This document shows, in pieces, positions 24,180 to 33,580 of a DNA stretch of 64,000 nucleotides. The position numbers were made by a program, and so were the translations under genes. Numbering within the stretch: position 1 is the stretch's first letter; every line of letters starts with the position of its first letter. This DNA comes from Flavicella sp965243265 (GTDB lineage: Bacteria > Bacteroidota > Bacteroidia > Flavobacteriales > Flavobacteriaceae). The DNA is taken from contig CBDEUL010000012.1 of NCBI GenBank assembly GCA_965243265.1, positions 1-64,000 of the forward strand, read 5' to 3'. Under the pieces are notes generated by a model. That model was not told where the DNA came from and did no database searches. It was given only the letters and a program-made list of their open reading frames with translations.

Positions 24180-24188
24180 GTAATTAAG

Positions 24189-24270
24189 TGCGGGCGGAGA
24201 GACTCGAACTCTCACACCTCGCGGCACTAGATCCTAAGTCTAGCGTGTCTACCAATTCCACCACGCCCGC
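24189..24270 (-). tRNA. tRNA-Leu (anticodon TAG)
   Basis: An 82-base tRNA with a long variable arm, as expected for leucine. The acceptor GCGGGCG pairs with CGCCCGC, and the anticodon loop CTTAGGA gives TAG, which reads CUA/CUG codons. It sits at the border of the degraded accessory stretch. Confidence 0.97.
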
Positions 24271-24286
24271 TTAATTATTGTGGATG

Positions 24287-24315
24287 CAAATATACACAAT
24301 ACTATGATATTTCAA
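24287..24315 (-). promoter_or_regulatory. tRNA-Leu promoter
   Basis: On the minus strand TTG (24313-24315), an 18-bp spacer and TATATTTG (24287-24294) lie 17 bases before the tRNA. Confidence 0.7.
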
Positions 24316-24366
24316 AGGAGTAAAAGAGTTTTTTATTATTTTTGAGTAACTATATTTTTTCAACAT

Positions 24367-25755
24367 ATGAGCAAAGCATATAAAAGCATTGAAAACCAAA
24401 AAGATAATTATATATCTGAACTTATTAATCTTTTAAAAATCCCTTCGATAAGTGCAGACCCTGCCTTTAATCAAGATGTTTTAGAAACAGCAAAACTTGT
24501 AGAAAAACACTTAAAAAATGCTGGTTGTGATGTTGTTGAGGTTTGTGAAACACCTGGATATCCTGTAGTTTATGGTGAAAAAATAATAAACTCTAACTTA
24601 CCTACAATTCTTGTATATGGTCATTATGATGTACAACCTGCAGATCCTTTAGAGCTTTGGACAAACCCTCCATTCTCTCCAATTATAAAAACAACTGAAA
24701 TTCACCCCAAAGGTGCCATTTTTGCCAGAGGGGCTTCTGATGACAAGGGGCAAATGTTTATGCACATAAAAGCATTGGAATACATGGTGCAAAATAACGA
24801 GCTACCTTGTAATGTGAAATTTATGATTGAAGGTGAAGAGGAAATAGGTTCACCTAGTTTAGAGTGGTTTGTACAAAAAAATCAAAAAAAACTTGAAAAC
24901 GATATTATATTGATTTCTGATACGGGAATGATTTCTAATGAACAACCTTCTATAACAACAGGACTTAGAGGGTTATCATACATGGAGGTTACCATTACTG
25001 GACCTAATAGAGATCTACATTCTGGTCTTTATGGAGGAGCCGTAGCCAACCCTATCAATATTTTATCGCAAATGATTGCCAAGCTTCATGATAACGACAA
25101 TCAAATTACCATACCTGGGTTTTATAAAGATGTTGAAATACTCTCTACTGAAGAAAGAGCAGAAATGGCAAAAGCTCCTTTTTCTATAGCAAACTTTAAA
25201 AACGCTTTAAATCTAGAGGATGTACACGGAGAGTCTGAATACACAACAAATGAACGAACCTCTATCCGTCCTACTTTAGATGTAAACGGAATTTGGGGAG
25301 GTTACACTGGTGATGGTGCAAAGACAGTAATCCCTTCCCAAGCACATGCAAAAATATCAATGCGCTTGGTACCAGGTCAAAATCATAAAGAAATTTCAAA
25401 ACTTTTTACCAATTACTTTAAAAGTATTGCTCCTAAATCTGTAAAAGTTGAAATCACTGAACATCATGGAGGGCACCCTTATGTTACCCCTATTAATAGC
25501 ATAGGCTACCAAGCTGCTAAAAAAGCTTATACAGATACTTTTGGAATAGCTCCAATACCTCAACGTTCTGGAGGAAGCATTCCTATTGTAGCTTTATTTG
25601 AAAAAGAACTAAACAGTAAATCTATACTTATGGGATTTGGTTTGGATAGTGACGCAATACATTCACCCAATGAACATTTTGGTATATTTAATTTCTTAAA
25701 AGGAATTGAAACCATTCCACTATTCTACAAATATTTTACAGAGTTAAGCAAGTAA
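24367..25755 (+). CDS. M20 family dipeptidase
   Basis: A 462-residue cytosolic zinc peptidase of family M20. Metal-binding stretches are in order: YGHYDVQP (H86 and D88), GASDDKGQ (near 122-128), EGEEEIGS (near 156-163), and a distal His in the IHSPNEHFG segment near the C-terminus. The dimerisation domain lies between about 200 and 340. Length and motifs match the bacterial carnosinase-like dipeptidases. It likely recycles short peptides. Monocistronic, divergent from tRNA-Leu. Confidence 0.93.
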   Translation: MSKAYKSIENQKDNYISELINLLKIPSISADPAFNQDVLETAKLVEKHLKNAGCDVVEVCETPGYPVVYGEKIINSNLPTILVYGHYDVQPADPLELWTNPPFSPIIKTTEIHPKGAIFARGASDDKGQMFMHIKALEYMVQNNELPCNVKFMIEGEEEIGSPSLEWFVQKNQKKLENDIILISDTGMISNEQPSITTGLRGLSYMEVTITGPNRDLHSGLYGGAVANPINILSQMIAKLHDNDNQITIPGFYKDVEILSTEERAEMAKAPFSIANFKNALNLEDVHGESEYTTNERTSIRPTLDVNGIWGGYTGDGAKTVIPSQAHAKISMRLVPGQNHKEISKLFTNYFKSIAPKSVKVEITEHHGGHPYVTPINSIGYQAAKKAYTDTFGIAPIPQRSGGSIPIVALFEKELNSKSILMGFGLDSDAIHSPNEHFGIFNFLKGIETIPLFYKYFTELSK

Positions 25756-25763
25756 ACAACTCT

Positions 25764-25812
25764 AAAACAGAAAACCTCACAAGCCTTTACAACTCGTAAG
25801 GTTTTCTGTTTT
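25764..25812. terminator. Terminator between convergent genes
   Basis: AAAACAGAAAACCT (25764-25777) pairs with AGGTTTTCTGTTTT (25799-25812) around a 21-base loop, with T-rich ends on both strands. It separates the dipeptidase from the facing esterase operon. Confidence 0.7.
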
Positions 25813-25815
25813 ATA

Positions 25816-26544
25816 TCAAAGATAAATCTGAACCATTTTACGCCAATAACGCGCTTTATGAGCTTCTTTATCCCATTCATACAGCTGATGAGGTATATTT
25901 TTTTCTGATAAAATACCACTTAACAAAAAATTACTTGCCAAAAAAACATCTTCTTTACCCACCGCCAAAATAATATCCATTTTATTCAAATCACTTAAAA
26001 CTTGAGGATCTCTTAAATTTTTCAAAAACTGATTTGGCATATTAAAATAAACATGATCATCATGATAACCACTTAACAAATCTTGATAGTAACCTTTTGA
26101 TTCTGTTAAGTCATAACGTCCGCTCATACCTACAACTTTACAAAACAAATGAGGATGTCTCATAGAAATATTAACTGCATGATATGCTCCTAAACTACAA
26201 CCTGCCGCTATTAAATTAATATTTGAGTTTATTAAATTTGTTAAAGGTATTACTTCTTCAATAACATATCGCTCATACAAAGTATGTCTATAAATACGGT
26301 ATCCTGGATGACTAAAATTATTATAAAAAGACTCTGTATCAATACTATCTACACAATAAACCTGCAGTTCTCCATTGTTTATTTTAGGTTCTAAAGCTTC
26401 TATTACTCTCCAGTTTTCATAATCATAAAAACGTCCCATTCTAGGAGGAAAAAACAAAACTTTGGCTCCTGCATGTCCGAAAACAAGCAATTCCATTTCT
26501 TTATTTAAATTAGGACTATACCATTTATGATACTCTCTTTTCAC
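25816..26544 (-). CDS. Putative alpha/beta-hydrolase esterase
   Basis: A 242-residue cytosolic protein of the putative-esterase (esterase D-like) family. The nucleophile elbow AAGCSLGAYH puts the serine at 117; His229 in the EAHKARYW stretch near the end is a candidate catalytic histidine. No signal peptide. It follows the SGNH hydrolase by 25 bases and is the last gene of the dnaE run. The substrate is unknown. Confidence 0.8.
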   Translation of the reverse strand: MKREYHKWYSPNLNKEMELLVFGHAGAKVLFFPPRMGRFYDYENWRVIEALEPKINNGELQVYCVDSIDTESFYNNFSHPGYRIYRHTLYERYVIEEVIPLTNLINSNINLIAAGCSLGAYHAVNISMRHPHLFCKVVGMSGRYDLTESKGYYQDLLSGYHDDHVYFNMPNQFLKNLRDPQVLSDLNKMDIILAVGKEDVFLASNFLLSGILSEKNIPHQLYEWDKEAHKARYWRKMVQIYL

Positions 26545-26569
26545 TATTGGTTCTTCTTTGTTTTATATA

Positions 26570-27187
26570 CTACATTTTAACCAATATCTTTTCTGGAAAT
26601 ATTTCTGTACAAGATTTTATTTTCTCTAACCACATATTATATCCTTTCTTACTTAAATGCAGCCCATCCTCCACAAAATACTCTTCTTTAGGGTAACCAT
26701 CTTCATCTAGCATATCATCATAAATATTCACAAAATGAAAATTAGCATCTTTTAATGTTAACTCTTTTATATTGCTATTTGCATACCGTATACTACCTGA
26801 CAAATGCCAACGATTAATACTAGGTTTTATAGACACAAAGGAACAAGGAATATCTCCATATTTTTTCCTAATTTTAGATAGTAGTGATTCAAAGAATAAC
26901 ACCACCTCTTCTGGATGCCTACCATCTCCCAAATCATTATCTCCTGCATAAATAACAATGGCTTCTGGTTTTTTAATGTTTTCAAATACTCTTTCAAAAA
27001 ACCACGTACAAGCAGCTAAAGTAGATCCTCCAAACCCCAAGTTAACAGGCTTGTACTCTTTAAAAACTGTTGTTAACTCATTCCATAATCGGACAGATGA
27101 GCTTCCATAAAAAACCAGTTTTGGATCGTATGCTAAATTTGTTATTTCTTTCTCTAAACGTTCTAAATCTTCGTGATACCAAAACAC
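26570..27187 (-). CDS. SGNH/GDSL hydrolase
   Basis: A 205-residue hydrolase without signal peptide. Block I is GSSSVRLW (nucleophile probably Ser30), block II NLGFGGST, block III YAGDNDLGDG, and block V DGLHLSKKGY with Asp174 and His177. Family membership is clear; the substrate (an acyl ester or acetylated sugar) is not. It sits 78 bases after the MmcQ-like gene and just ahead of another esterase, which suggests a small ester-hydrolysis pair. Confidence 0.85.
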   Translation of the reverse strand: MFWYHEDLERLEKEITNLAYDPKLVFYGSSSVRLWNELTTVFKEYKPVNLGFGGSTLAACTWFFERVFENIKKPEAIVIYAGDNDLGDGRHPEEVVLFFESLLSKIRKKYGDIPCSFVSIKPSINRWHLSGSIRYANSNIKELTLKDANFHFVNIYDDMLDEDGYPKEEYFVEDGLHLSKKGYNMWLEKIKSCTEIFPEKILVKM

Positions 27188-27265
27188 AGTTTCTTTATTT
27201 ATAGTTAAGTTTATAAAGATAAAAATAGCTTGTAAATAAGCCTCTCAAAAACTATTAAAAAAATG

Positions 27266-27619
27266 TTATAAGTTGAGTTCTGTTCTCACCTTTTTGGTCA
27301 GACTTTTTACTACCAAGTCATAAGAGTGATCTATCAATTCTTTTAAGAGCTTGTCTGATAAATTGTATTCATACTCTACTGTATTCCAATGTTTTTTATT
27401 CATATGATAACCTGGTAGTATGTTCTCATAAGAATCACGAAGCTCTAAGGCATATTCTGGATCGCACTTTAGATTTACAGCTGCTGGAGTACGGTTTAAA
27501 CCTGTTAAAGCAAATAATTTACCCCCTACTTTGAACACCAAGGTAGTTTCATCAAAAGGAAAACCTTCTGTTACCTGAGGTTTAGACAAACAATATTCTC
27601 TTAACTCTTCTATATTCAT
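27266..27619 (-). CDS. MmcQ/YjbR family protein
   Basis: A 117-residue protein with the MmcQ/YjbR fold, marked by the start NIEELREYCLSKPQVTEGF and the segment NKKHWNTVEY. The family is often labelled DNA-binding from structural likeness, but no function is proven. It lies 52 bases after hemW and is probably cotranscribed. Confidence 0.85.
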   Translation of the reverse strand: MNIEELREYCLSKPQVTEGFPFDETTLVFKVGGKLFALTGLNRTPAAVNLKCDPEYALELRDSYENILPGYHMNKKHWNTVEYEYNLSDKLLKELIDHSYDLVVKSLTKKVRTELNL

Positions 27620-27671
27620 TAGTATTTGGTTTGGTATTTAAAACTAAAAATTTAAATAACTCTTCTTCTTA

Positions 27672-28796
27672 TTATATATAAAATAATTCTGCAGCAATAC
27701 CATCTGCTAAAAACTTCCCTTTATGGGTTGTTTTTAAAATTCTGTTTTTTAAAAATAATGTTTTGTCTTTAATAAAGGGTTCTATTTCTTTGAGCAAGTA
27801 TTCTTTATATTCATCCCCAAAATCTTCTTGAATTTTATTTATAGAAACTCCAAAAACAGTTCGTAGCCCTGTCATAACATATTCGTTATACCTATCTGTC
27901 ACAGAAAGCTCTTCTGTTTCTAATACCAACTCTCCTTTTTCAAGTCCTTTTATATATTTTATATTATTAGCAATATTCCATGATCTGTGTGTTTTACTAA
28001 AGGAATGTGCAGAGGGTCCTACTCCAATATACGCTACTCCTTTCCAATAGGATGTATTGTGCTTTGAGTAATAATGAGGTTTCCCAAAATTTGAAGTTTC
28101 ATAATGATCAAATCCATTTTTACCTGTTTCTTCAACCAAAATATTAAAATGCTCTAACGCCAACTCTTCATTTAATGGCGGATACGTTTTGTTTTTTATA
28201 AAACTCGCCAAAGCTGTTTTTTCTTCAACTGTTAATGCGTAACTAGAAATATGTTGTATTCCTAAATCAAATGCCTTCTGCAAGTTTTCTTTCCATCGTT
28301 CTTCAGTTAACCCCGGTACTCCATAAATTAAATCAATTGTAATATTACTAAAGTAACGTGTAGCTACAGACAAACATTTTTCTGATTCCAATGCTGTATG
28401 TGCTCTGTTCATCATTTGTAAATCTTCTTCAAAAAAAGACTGTACTCCAATACTTAACCTGTTTATTTTTGTTTTAGCAAGTTGAATTATTTTTTCTTCG
28501 GATAAATCATCTGGATTCGCTTCCAAAGTAATTTCTGGAGTTATTGTTACTGAATAATTTTCAGCAATGATCTTAAGCATTGCTTCAATTTCTGATATTT
28601 CTAATAAACTAGGGGTTCCTCCTCCAAAATAAATGGTTTCAATAATTTGACCTGACAATTCTTGGGAACGAATTTTTAATTCATTCTGAATTGCCAATAA
28701 CATTGATTCTTTATGCTTTAAAGATGTTGAAAAATGAAAATCGCAATAATGACATGCTTTTTTACAAAACGGAATGTGAATGTATATTCCTGCCAT
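27672..28796 (-). CDS. hemW: Radical SAM heme chaperone HemW
   Basis: A 374-residue radical SAM protein. The cluster motif CKKACHYC (Cys11, Cys15, Cys18) is followed by FGGGTPSLL, EANPDDL and GVQSF, all typical of the HemN/HemW family. The N-terminus lacks the extra segment of coproporphyrinogen dehydrogenase HemN, and the short form fits HemW, which delivers heme to respiratory proteins. It starts 11 bases after the dnaE stop, so the two are cotranscribed. Confidence 0.9.
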   Translation of the reverse strand: MAGIYIHIPFCKKACHYCDFHFSTSLKHKESMLLAIQNELKIRSQELSGQIIETIYFGGGTPSLLEISEIEAMLKIIAENYSVTITPEITLEANPDDLSEEKIIQLAKTKINRLSIGVQSFFEEDLQMMNRAHTALESEKCLSVATRYFSNITIDLIYGVPGLTEERWKENLQKAFDLGIQHISSYALTVEEKTALASFIKNKTYPPLNEELALEHFNILVEETGKNGFDHYETSNFGKPHYYSKHNTSYWKGVAYIGVGPSAHSFSKTHRSWNIANNIKYIKGLEKGELVLETEELSVTDRYNEYVMTGLRTVFGVSINKIQEDFGDEYKEYLLKEIEPFIKDKTLFLKNRILKTTHKGKFLADGIAAELFYI

Positions 28797-28807
28797 AGAA
28801 CTGCCTC

Positions 28808-31800
28808 TTAATTCAATTTGTATTGAATATTCTCTTTGTCCAATCGATCAAAAAGTTCAGAAGTTACATTAACTTTCATTCCTCTACTTTTTAATTGTAA
28901 TTCTATTTTTTCTTTTCTATCGAACACCAAAAATTCTAATTTTTGTTTTCCTGCTATTTCATATTCTTTTAGCACGTTGTAGAGATGTTCTATATATTGT
29001 TTGTTCAATTCTTGAGAACTCAATTGAATTGTTATTTTTTCACACTTATCTTCCATCACATCGTGTAATAGCATAAAGTTTGTGAATTTTAATCGAGGTT
29101 CTCCTACTACTCCTGTTTCTTTATTTGTCCACCCTGGCTGTAAAACAGCATTGATATATAAAAATGAATTGACCACTAAGAAATGCCTAAATTGTAAGTA
29201 TTCATTTCCAAAAATTCTAAATTCATGACTATCTCCATAATCTTCCACAACAAAAGTTGCCCATCCTTTTCCCATTTTAGAAACACGATGTTCTACCGAA
29301 GTTAAAATAACCCCAAAACTTAATTTATGTCCTAGGTATTTTTGCAAATCTCCTTTAAAGGCTGAAAGTTTGACATTGCAAAATTTTAACTCATTTTTAA
29401 AATCATCTAAGGGATGTGCAGAAATATACATTCCTGTTACTTCTTTTTCTTTGGCCAGTAATTCCATTGTTCCCCAAGTGTCACAATACGGAATATCTGG
29501 TTCTGGAAACTGTACTTCAGACGCTTCTCCAAACAAAGATACTTGCGATGAATTTTGACTTTCTTGGTATTTATGCCCAAACTTTAAAGACTTTTCTAAA
29601 AAAGTTTGATTTTTTTCATCGGTTACATAGTATTGTGCTCTGTGTGTTTTTGTAAAAGAATCAAACCCTCCTGCAAGTATCAGCCCTTCTACTGCTTTTT
29701 TACCTGCTAAACGTAAATCTATTCTTTTTACTAAATCAAAAATAGATGTGTAATTTCCGTTTTCTTTTCGTTCTCTAATAATTTCTTCAACAGCTGCTCC
29801 TCCTACTCCTTTTATTGCTCCCATTCCAAAACGAATGGCTCCTTGTTCGTTTACAGAAAATTTTAAATATGATTCATTGACATCGGGTCCTAAAACTGTT
29901 AATCCTGCTCGTTTACATTCTTCCATAAAGAATGCTACTTGCTTAATGTCGTTCATATTATTAGACAATACCGCCGCCATATATTCGGCAGGGTAATGTG
30001 CTTTTAAATAGGCTGTTTGATAGGCTATCCACGCATAACAGGTAGAGTGCGATTTGTTAAAGGCATAGGATGCAAACGCTTCCCAGTCTTTCCAAATTTT
30101 CTCTAAAGCTTTTTCATCATGCCCCCTTTCTGATGCTTGGCTTACAAACAAAGGTTTCATTTTAGCTAGTACCGCAATTTGCTTTTTACCCATTGCTTTA
30201 CGCAGCGTATCTGCTTGACCTTTTGTAAAGCCTGCCAAATCTTGAGACAGCAACATTACTTGCTCTTGGTATACGGTAATACCGTAGGTTTCTGCCAAAC
30301 GGTTTTTATATTCTTCGGCAGGTAAATCGTAAATAATTTCTTCTATTCCGTGTTTACGATTGATAAAACTAGGTATGTATTCTAAAGGTCCTGGTCTATA
30401 CAGGGCATTCATCGCAATCAAATCTGCAAAAACTGTGGGTTTTAATTCCCTCATGTATTTTTGCATTCCTGGAGATTCGTATTGGAATATCCCTACTGTT
30501 TCTCCTCTTTGGAAAAGCTCATAGGTTTTTACATCGTCTATCGGAAAAGCTTCGGGATCTAATTCTACACCATGCCTTGCTTTTACAATTTTTACGGTAT
30601 CCTTAATTAAAGTTAAGGTCTTTAATCCCAAGAAATCCATTTTTAACAACCCTGCGTCTTCCACAACAGAGTTATCAAATTGTGTAACATACATATCCGA
30701 ATCTTTGGCAACTGATACGGGTACATATTTGGTAATATCGTCTGGTGTAATAATTACTCCACAGGCATGAATTCCTGTATTTCTTACAGATCCTTCTAAA
30801 ATTCTTGCTTTGTTTACGGTTTCTGCCGTTAAATCATTCCCATCAGAAATTTTCTTTAACTCATCAACCATTTCCATTTCTTCGGAACGTAACTTTTCTT
30901 TTAAAGCTTTGTCATCAAGTCCAAAGATTTTTTTAAGCTTCATTCCTGGTATCAACTTGGCAACTCTATCTGCCTCGTACAATGGTAAATCTAACACACG
31001 AGCAGTATCTCTAATAGATGATTTTGCTGCCATGGTACCATATGTAATAATCTGAGCTACTTGATTGGCTCCGTATTTATCAATTACATAGTCTATAACT
31101 CGTCCTCTTCCTTCATCGTCAAAATCAATATCAATATCGGGCATTGATATACGTTCTGGATTCAAAAACCTCTCAAAAAGCAGGTCGTATTTAATAGGGT
31201 CTATATTGGTAATCCATAAGCAATAAGCTGCTACAGATCCTGCCGCCGATCCACGTCCTGGACCTACAGAAACCCCCATTTCTCTCGCTGCTCGTATAAA
31301 ATCTTCTACAATTAAGAAGTACCCTGGATATCCTGTTTTGGCAATTACATCTAACTCTAAATCTAATCGTTCTTTTATTGCTGGAGTAATTTCTCCGTAT
31401 CTCTTTTTTGCTCCTTCATAAACCAAATGTGCTAAGAAATTATTTTCTCCTCGTTTTCCTCCGTCTTCTAAATCTTTGGCATCTTGAAATTGTTCTGGTA
31501 TATCAAACGCTGGCAACAATACATCACTTGCCAAGGTAAAAGGTGTTATTTTATCTACTAATTCTTGAATATTTGTAATTGCTTCTGGAACATCTACAAA
31601 GAGCTCCTTCATTTCTTCTGATGACTTGAAGTAATATTCTGAATTTGGCAATCCATATCGATACCCTCTACCTCTTCCTATTGGAGTAGCTTGTTTTTCT
31701 CCGTCTTTTACACATAACAAAATATCATGTGCATTGGCATCTTCTTTATTTATATAAAAGGTATTATTTGTGGCTACAGTTTTTATATTATGTTCTTTTG

Positions 31801-33301
31801 AGAACTTTAATAAAACTTTGTTTACCACATTTTCATCCTCTTGACCGTGACGCATCAACTCAAGGTACAAATCGTCTCCAAATTGCTCTTTCCACCAAAG
31901 CAAAGCCTCTTCCGCTTGCTTTTCTCCTATATTTAAAATTTTACTTGGAATTTCTCCGTACAAATTTCCTGTTAAAACAATTACATCTTCTTTGTACTGT
32001 TCTATAATAGTTCTATCAATACGTGGCACATAATAAAAACCATCTACAAAGGCTGTAGATGACATTTTAGCCAAATTTTGATATCCTTTTCTGTTTTTCG
32101 CCAACAAAACAACTTGATATCCGTTGTCTTTTTTAGATTTATCTAAATGATTATTACAAACATTAAACTCACATCCTACGATAGGTATTAGCTCTTTTCC
32201 ACTAAAAGATTCTCCAGCTGCTTCTGCCTCTTCTCTTTTTGCTTTAACTCCTTTATTATAACCTGCTACTGCATTTGTAAAATGAAAAGCAGCCATCATA
32301 TTTCCTGTATCTGTCATTGCTACAGCAGACATGTTATCTTTTCCTGCTGTATTTACCAATGCTCCTATTTCTATAGTAGATTGTAATATGGAATATTGTG
32401 TATGGTTATGTAAATGCCCAAAGGAAACATTTTTTAAAGTTTCTGAATTTTTTGATACGTCTACATTACCTACTGATTCTTCAGACTCTTTACGTTTACG
32501 AATTTTCTCACTTTCCTTTTTTAAGTTTAAGTGCTTTAAGCCTATTACTTCTACCGTGGTAGGATTGGCTTTATTAAAAATCTCTAGATAGTCCTTCTCT
32601 ACCTGTAATTGCTCTATTGTAAACACATGCCTTCTAACCAATTCAAAAAAGCAACGTGTGGTTGCTTCTACATCGGCAGTAGCATTATGAGCTTCTCCAA
32701 AACCTACTCCAAATAAATAATTGTGTAGTTCTGTTAGTGTAGGCAACTTAAATTTACCCCCACGTCCTCCTGGAATTTGACACATTTTTGCTGTGTCTTC
32801 TGTACAGGTGTCTAGTATCCCTAATCCATTCTTATCTCTTTCATTTAATCCATCAAAACTCCAAGTACCTTCTTTATTTCTTCTTGATGTGAATGCAAAA
32901 GATTCTAGGTCTAACTCATGAAAACGAAATGTATCAAAATTGGGTATTATCCCCAAACGAACAAATTCGGCTCCCATTATATTTACATCAAAACCTACAT
33001 TTTGACCTACTATAAATTTTGTTTTAGCTAAAACAGCATTAAATCTTTCTAAACATTCTTCTAAAGTAACCCCTTGTTCTTCTGCAAGATCTGTAGAAAT
33101 ACCATGAATTTTTTCAGCATCATAAGGAATGTTAAACCCTTCTGGTTTCACCAAAAAATTATCGTGTTCTATAACCTTCCCTACCTCATCGTGTAACTGC
33201 CAAGCTATCTGTATACACCTAGGCCAGTTATTTGTATCTGTCATAGGGGCTTTAAAATCCTTTGGTAAACCTGTGGTTTCTGTGTCAAAAATTAAGTACA
33301 T
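28808..33301 (-). CDS. dnaE: DNA polymerase III alpha subunit with fused proofreading exonuclease
   Basis: A 1497-residue replicative polymerase. Residues 1-240 are a DEDDh exonuclease (FDTETTG at about 5-11, the ExoII stretch NVGFDVN near 100). A PHP domain starts near 293 with FGHLHNHTQYS, and the polymerase core carries the catalytic PDIDIDF near 720. The finger/thumb region and an OB-fold domain follow to the end. Classical DnaE lacks the exonuclease, which is then the separate DnaQ; an N-terminal exonuclease fusion is known in Bacteroidota. It heads a minus-strand run with hemW. Confidence 0.95.
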   Translation of the reverse strand: MYLIFDTETTGLPKDFKAPMTDTNNWPRCIQIAWQLHDEVGKVIEHDNFLVKPEGFNIPYDAEKIHGISTDLAEEQGVTLEECLERFNAVLAKTKFIVGQNVGFDVNIMGAEFVRLGIIPNFDTFRFHELDLESFAFTSRRNKEGTWSFDGLNERDKNGLGILDTCTEDTAKMCQIPGGRGGKFKLPTLTELHNYLFGVGFGEAHNATADVEATTRCFFELVRRHVFTIEQLQVEKDYLEIFNKANPTTVEVIGLKHLNLKKESEKIRKRKESEESVGNVDVSKNSETLKNVSFGHLHNHTQYSILQSTIEIGALVNTAGKDNMSAVAMTDTGNMMAAFHFTNAVAGYNKGVKAKREEAEAAGESFSGKELIPIVGCEFNVCNNHLDKSKKDNGYQVVLLAKNRKGYQNLAKMSSTAFVDGFYYVPRIDRTIIEQYKEDVIVLTGNLYGEIPSKILNIGEKQAEEALLWWKEQFGDDLYLELMRHGQEDENVVNKVLLKFSKEHNIKTVATNNTFYINKEDANAHDILLCVKDGEKQATPIGRGRGYRYGLPNSEYYFKSSEEMKELFVDVPEAITNIQELVDKITPFTLASDVLLPAFDIPEQFQDAKDLEDGGKRGENNFLAHLVYEGAKKRYGEITPAIKERLDLELDVIAKTGYPGYFLIVEDFIRAAREMGVSVGPGRGSAAGSVAAYCLWITNIDPIKYDLLFERFLNPERISMPDIDIDFDDEGRGRVIDYVIDKYGANQVAQIITYGTMAAKSSIRDTARVLDLPLYEADRVAKLIPGMKLKKIFGLDDKALKEKLRSEEMEMVDELKKISDGNDLTAETVNKARILEGSVRNTGIHACGVIITPDDITKYVPVSVAKDSDMYVTQFDNSVVEDAGLLKMDFLGLKTLTLIKDTVKIVKARHGVELDPEAFPIDDVKTYELFQRGETVGIFQYESPGMQKYMRELKPTVFADLIAMNALYRPGPLEYIPSFINRKHGIEEIIYDLPAEEYKNRLAETYGITVYQEQVMLLSQDLAGFTKGQADTLRKAMGKKQIAVLAKMKPLFVSQASERGHDEKALEKIWKDWEAFASYAFNKSHSTCYAWIAYQTAYLKAHYPAEYMAAVLSNNMNDIKQVAFFMEECKRAGLTVLGPDVNESYLKFSVNEQGAIRFGMGAIKGVGGAAVEEIIRERKENGNYTSIFDLVKRIDLRLAGKKAVEGLILAGGFDSFTKTHRAQYYVTDEKNQTFLEKSLKFGHKYQESQNSSQVSLFGEASEVQFPEPDIPYCDTWGTMELLAKEKEVTGMYISAHPLDDFKNELKFCNVKLSAFKGDLQKYLGHKLSFGVILTSVEHRVSKMGKGWATFVVEDYGDSHEFRIFGNEYLQFRHFLVVNSFLYINAVLQPGWTNKETGVVGEPRLKFTNFMLLHDVMEDKCEKITIQLSSQELNKQYIEHLYNVLKEYEIAGKQKLEFLVFDRKEKIELQLKSRGMKVNVTSELFDRLDKENIQYKLN

Positions 33302-33580
33302 AAACTACTTTTCAATATCATCTTTAGAAGCTTTAAAACTACGAATAATATCAAAGCTCTTTGTCTATTTTCACCAAACATTTACATCTTTAATGTGAAC
33401 AACAAAATGCCAATTTTAAGAAAAAGATACTTTTTACTTCCAAAACAGCAAACCCTTTATAAAGATAACATATGAATGATTAAAGCCTTAAGAATTTCAT
33501 AAAATATCACAGATATAAGTATTAAAATATCAATAAATTAAATTATCTTCACACTCTGTTTTTAAACAAAAAAATAAAAA

